Shown here: piece by piece, positions 63,998 to 64,000 of the stretch | Position numbering within the stretch: position 1 is the stretch's first letter | Layout of the letters: every line of letters begins with the position of its first letter | Assembly (NCBI GenBank): GCA_023150805.1 | Contig: JAKLKF010000020.1 | Coordinates: 16,973-80,972 of the forward strand | Reading direction: 5' to 3' | DNA from: Myxococcota bacterium | GTDB lineage: Bacteria; Myxococcota_A; UBA796; UBA2385 | Length of the DNA: 64,000 nucleotides | Notes under the pieces: model-generated | Databases searched by the model: none | The model's input: only the letters and a program-made list of their open reading frames with translations | What the model was told of the DNA's origin: nothing | Position numbers and translations under genes: made by a program

Positions 63998-64000
63998 CCG

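Overview
This is a 64 kb chromosomal window at roughly 70-75 % GC with near-saturated G/C third positions. Several traits point to a member of the Myxococcota or a related deltaproteobacterial lineage: many lipoproteins and secreted proteins with Asp-rich MopE-type or FG-GAP repeats, a CorE-like metal-sensing ECF sigma factor, an FHA-EAL protein, a secreted caspase-like protein, and a TatT-type TRAP transporter. I see no tRNA, rRNA, CRISPR array, insertion sequence, phage or origin. Genes are densely packed, often with GTGA or 1-nt stop/start overlaps, and no gene-free stretch exceeds about 240 bases.

Layout: 1-0.9 kb, end of a MopE-repeat lipoprotein; 1.0-2.7 kb, glycerate kinase and a small exported protein; 2.7-5.7 kb, an FHA-EAL protein and an unrecognised 598-aa protein; 5.8-7.8 kb, an FG-GAP/ASPIC protein; 7.9-11.8 kb, PreA/PreT dihydropyrimidine dehydrogenase and, divergently, a cytosine deaminase; 12-13 kb, a lipoprotein; 13.2-16.7 kb, a copper locus (decayed multicopper oxidase, Cys-rich ECF sigma factor, CopA ATPase); 16.9-18.2 kb, a class III aminotransferase; 18.2-22.5 kb, a three-gene TRAP transporter; 23.3-29.1 kb, an operon for beta-ureidopropionase, hydantoinase, NCS1 permease and MmsA dehydrogenase; 29.2-33.1 kb, anti-sigma, ECF sigma, Cys-rich secreted protein and caspase/beta-barrel protein; 33.2-35.1 kb, a membrane protein; 35.2-37.9 kb, aspS and a LigB-type dioxygenase; 38-42.1 kb, a Tat-exported protein and two sulfatases; 42.1-47.3 kb, a possible cysteine-peptidase-like protein, a gamma-lyase-family PLP enzyme, a coiled-coil lipoprotein, a diheme cytochrome c and an LCCL lipoprotein; 47.2-49.3 kb, a GMC oxidoreductase pair; 49.4-54.7 kb, NAD(P)-binding protein, amidase, DUF2237, YebC, an ArsC-MobB fusion, CBS protein and clostripain-type peptidase; 54.7-57.5 kb, class II glutamine amidotransferase, a Fur box, DUF3501 and a lipoprotein; 57.6-63.2 kb, purB, an ATC-hydrolase-family protein, a second MopE/FG-GAP protein, a small lipoprotein and a phosphoglycolate phosphatase-type HAD; then a poorly supported frame at the edge.

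The strongest functional theme is reductive pyrimidine catabolism. CodA would make uracil from cytosine, PreT/PreA would reduce it, the hydantoinase would open the ring, beta-ureidopropionase would release beta-alanine, the class III aminotransferase would give malonate semialdehyde, and MmsA would finish to acetyl-CoA, with an NCS1 permease for uptake. All of these genes lie within about 21 kb. A second theme is metal handling: the CorE-like sigma factor beside CopA and a multicopper-oxidase relic, the ArsC-MobB fusion, and a near-consensus Fur box before a DUF3501 gene. Several genes carry a TAnnnT hexamer 6-8 bases before the start and no Shine-Dalgarno, suggesting leaderless transcripts.
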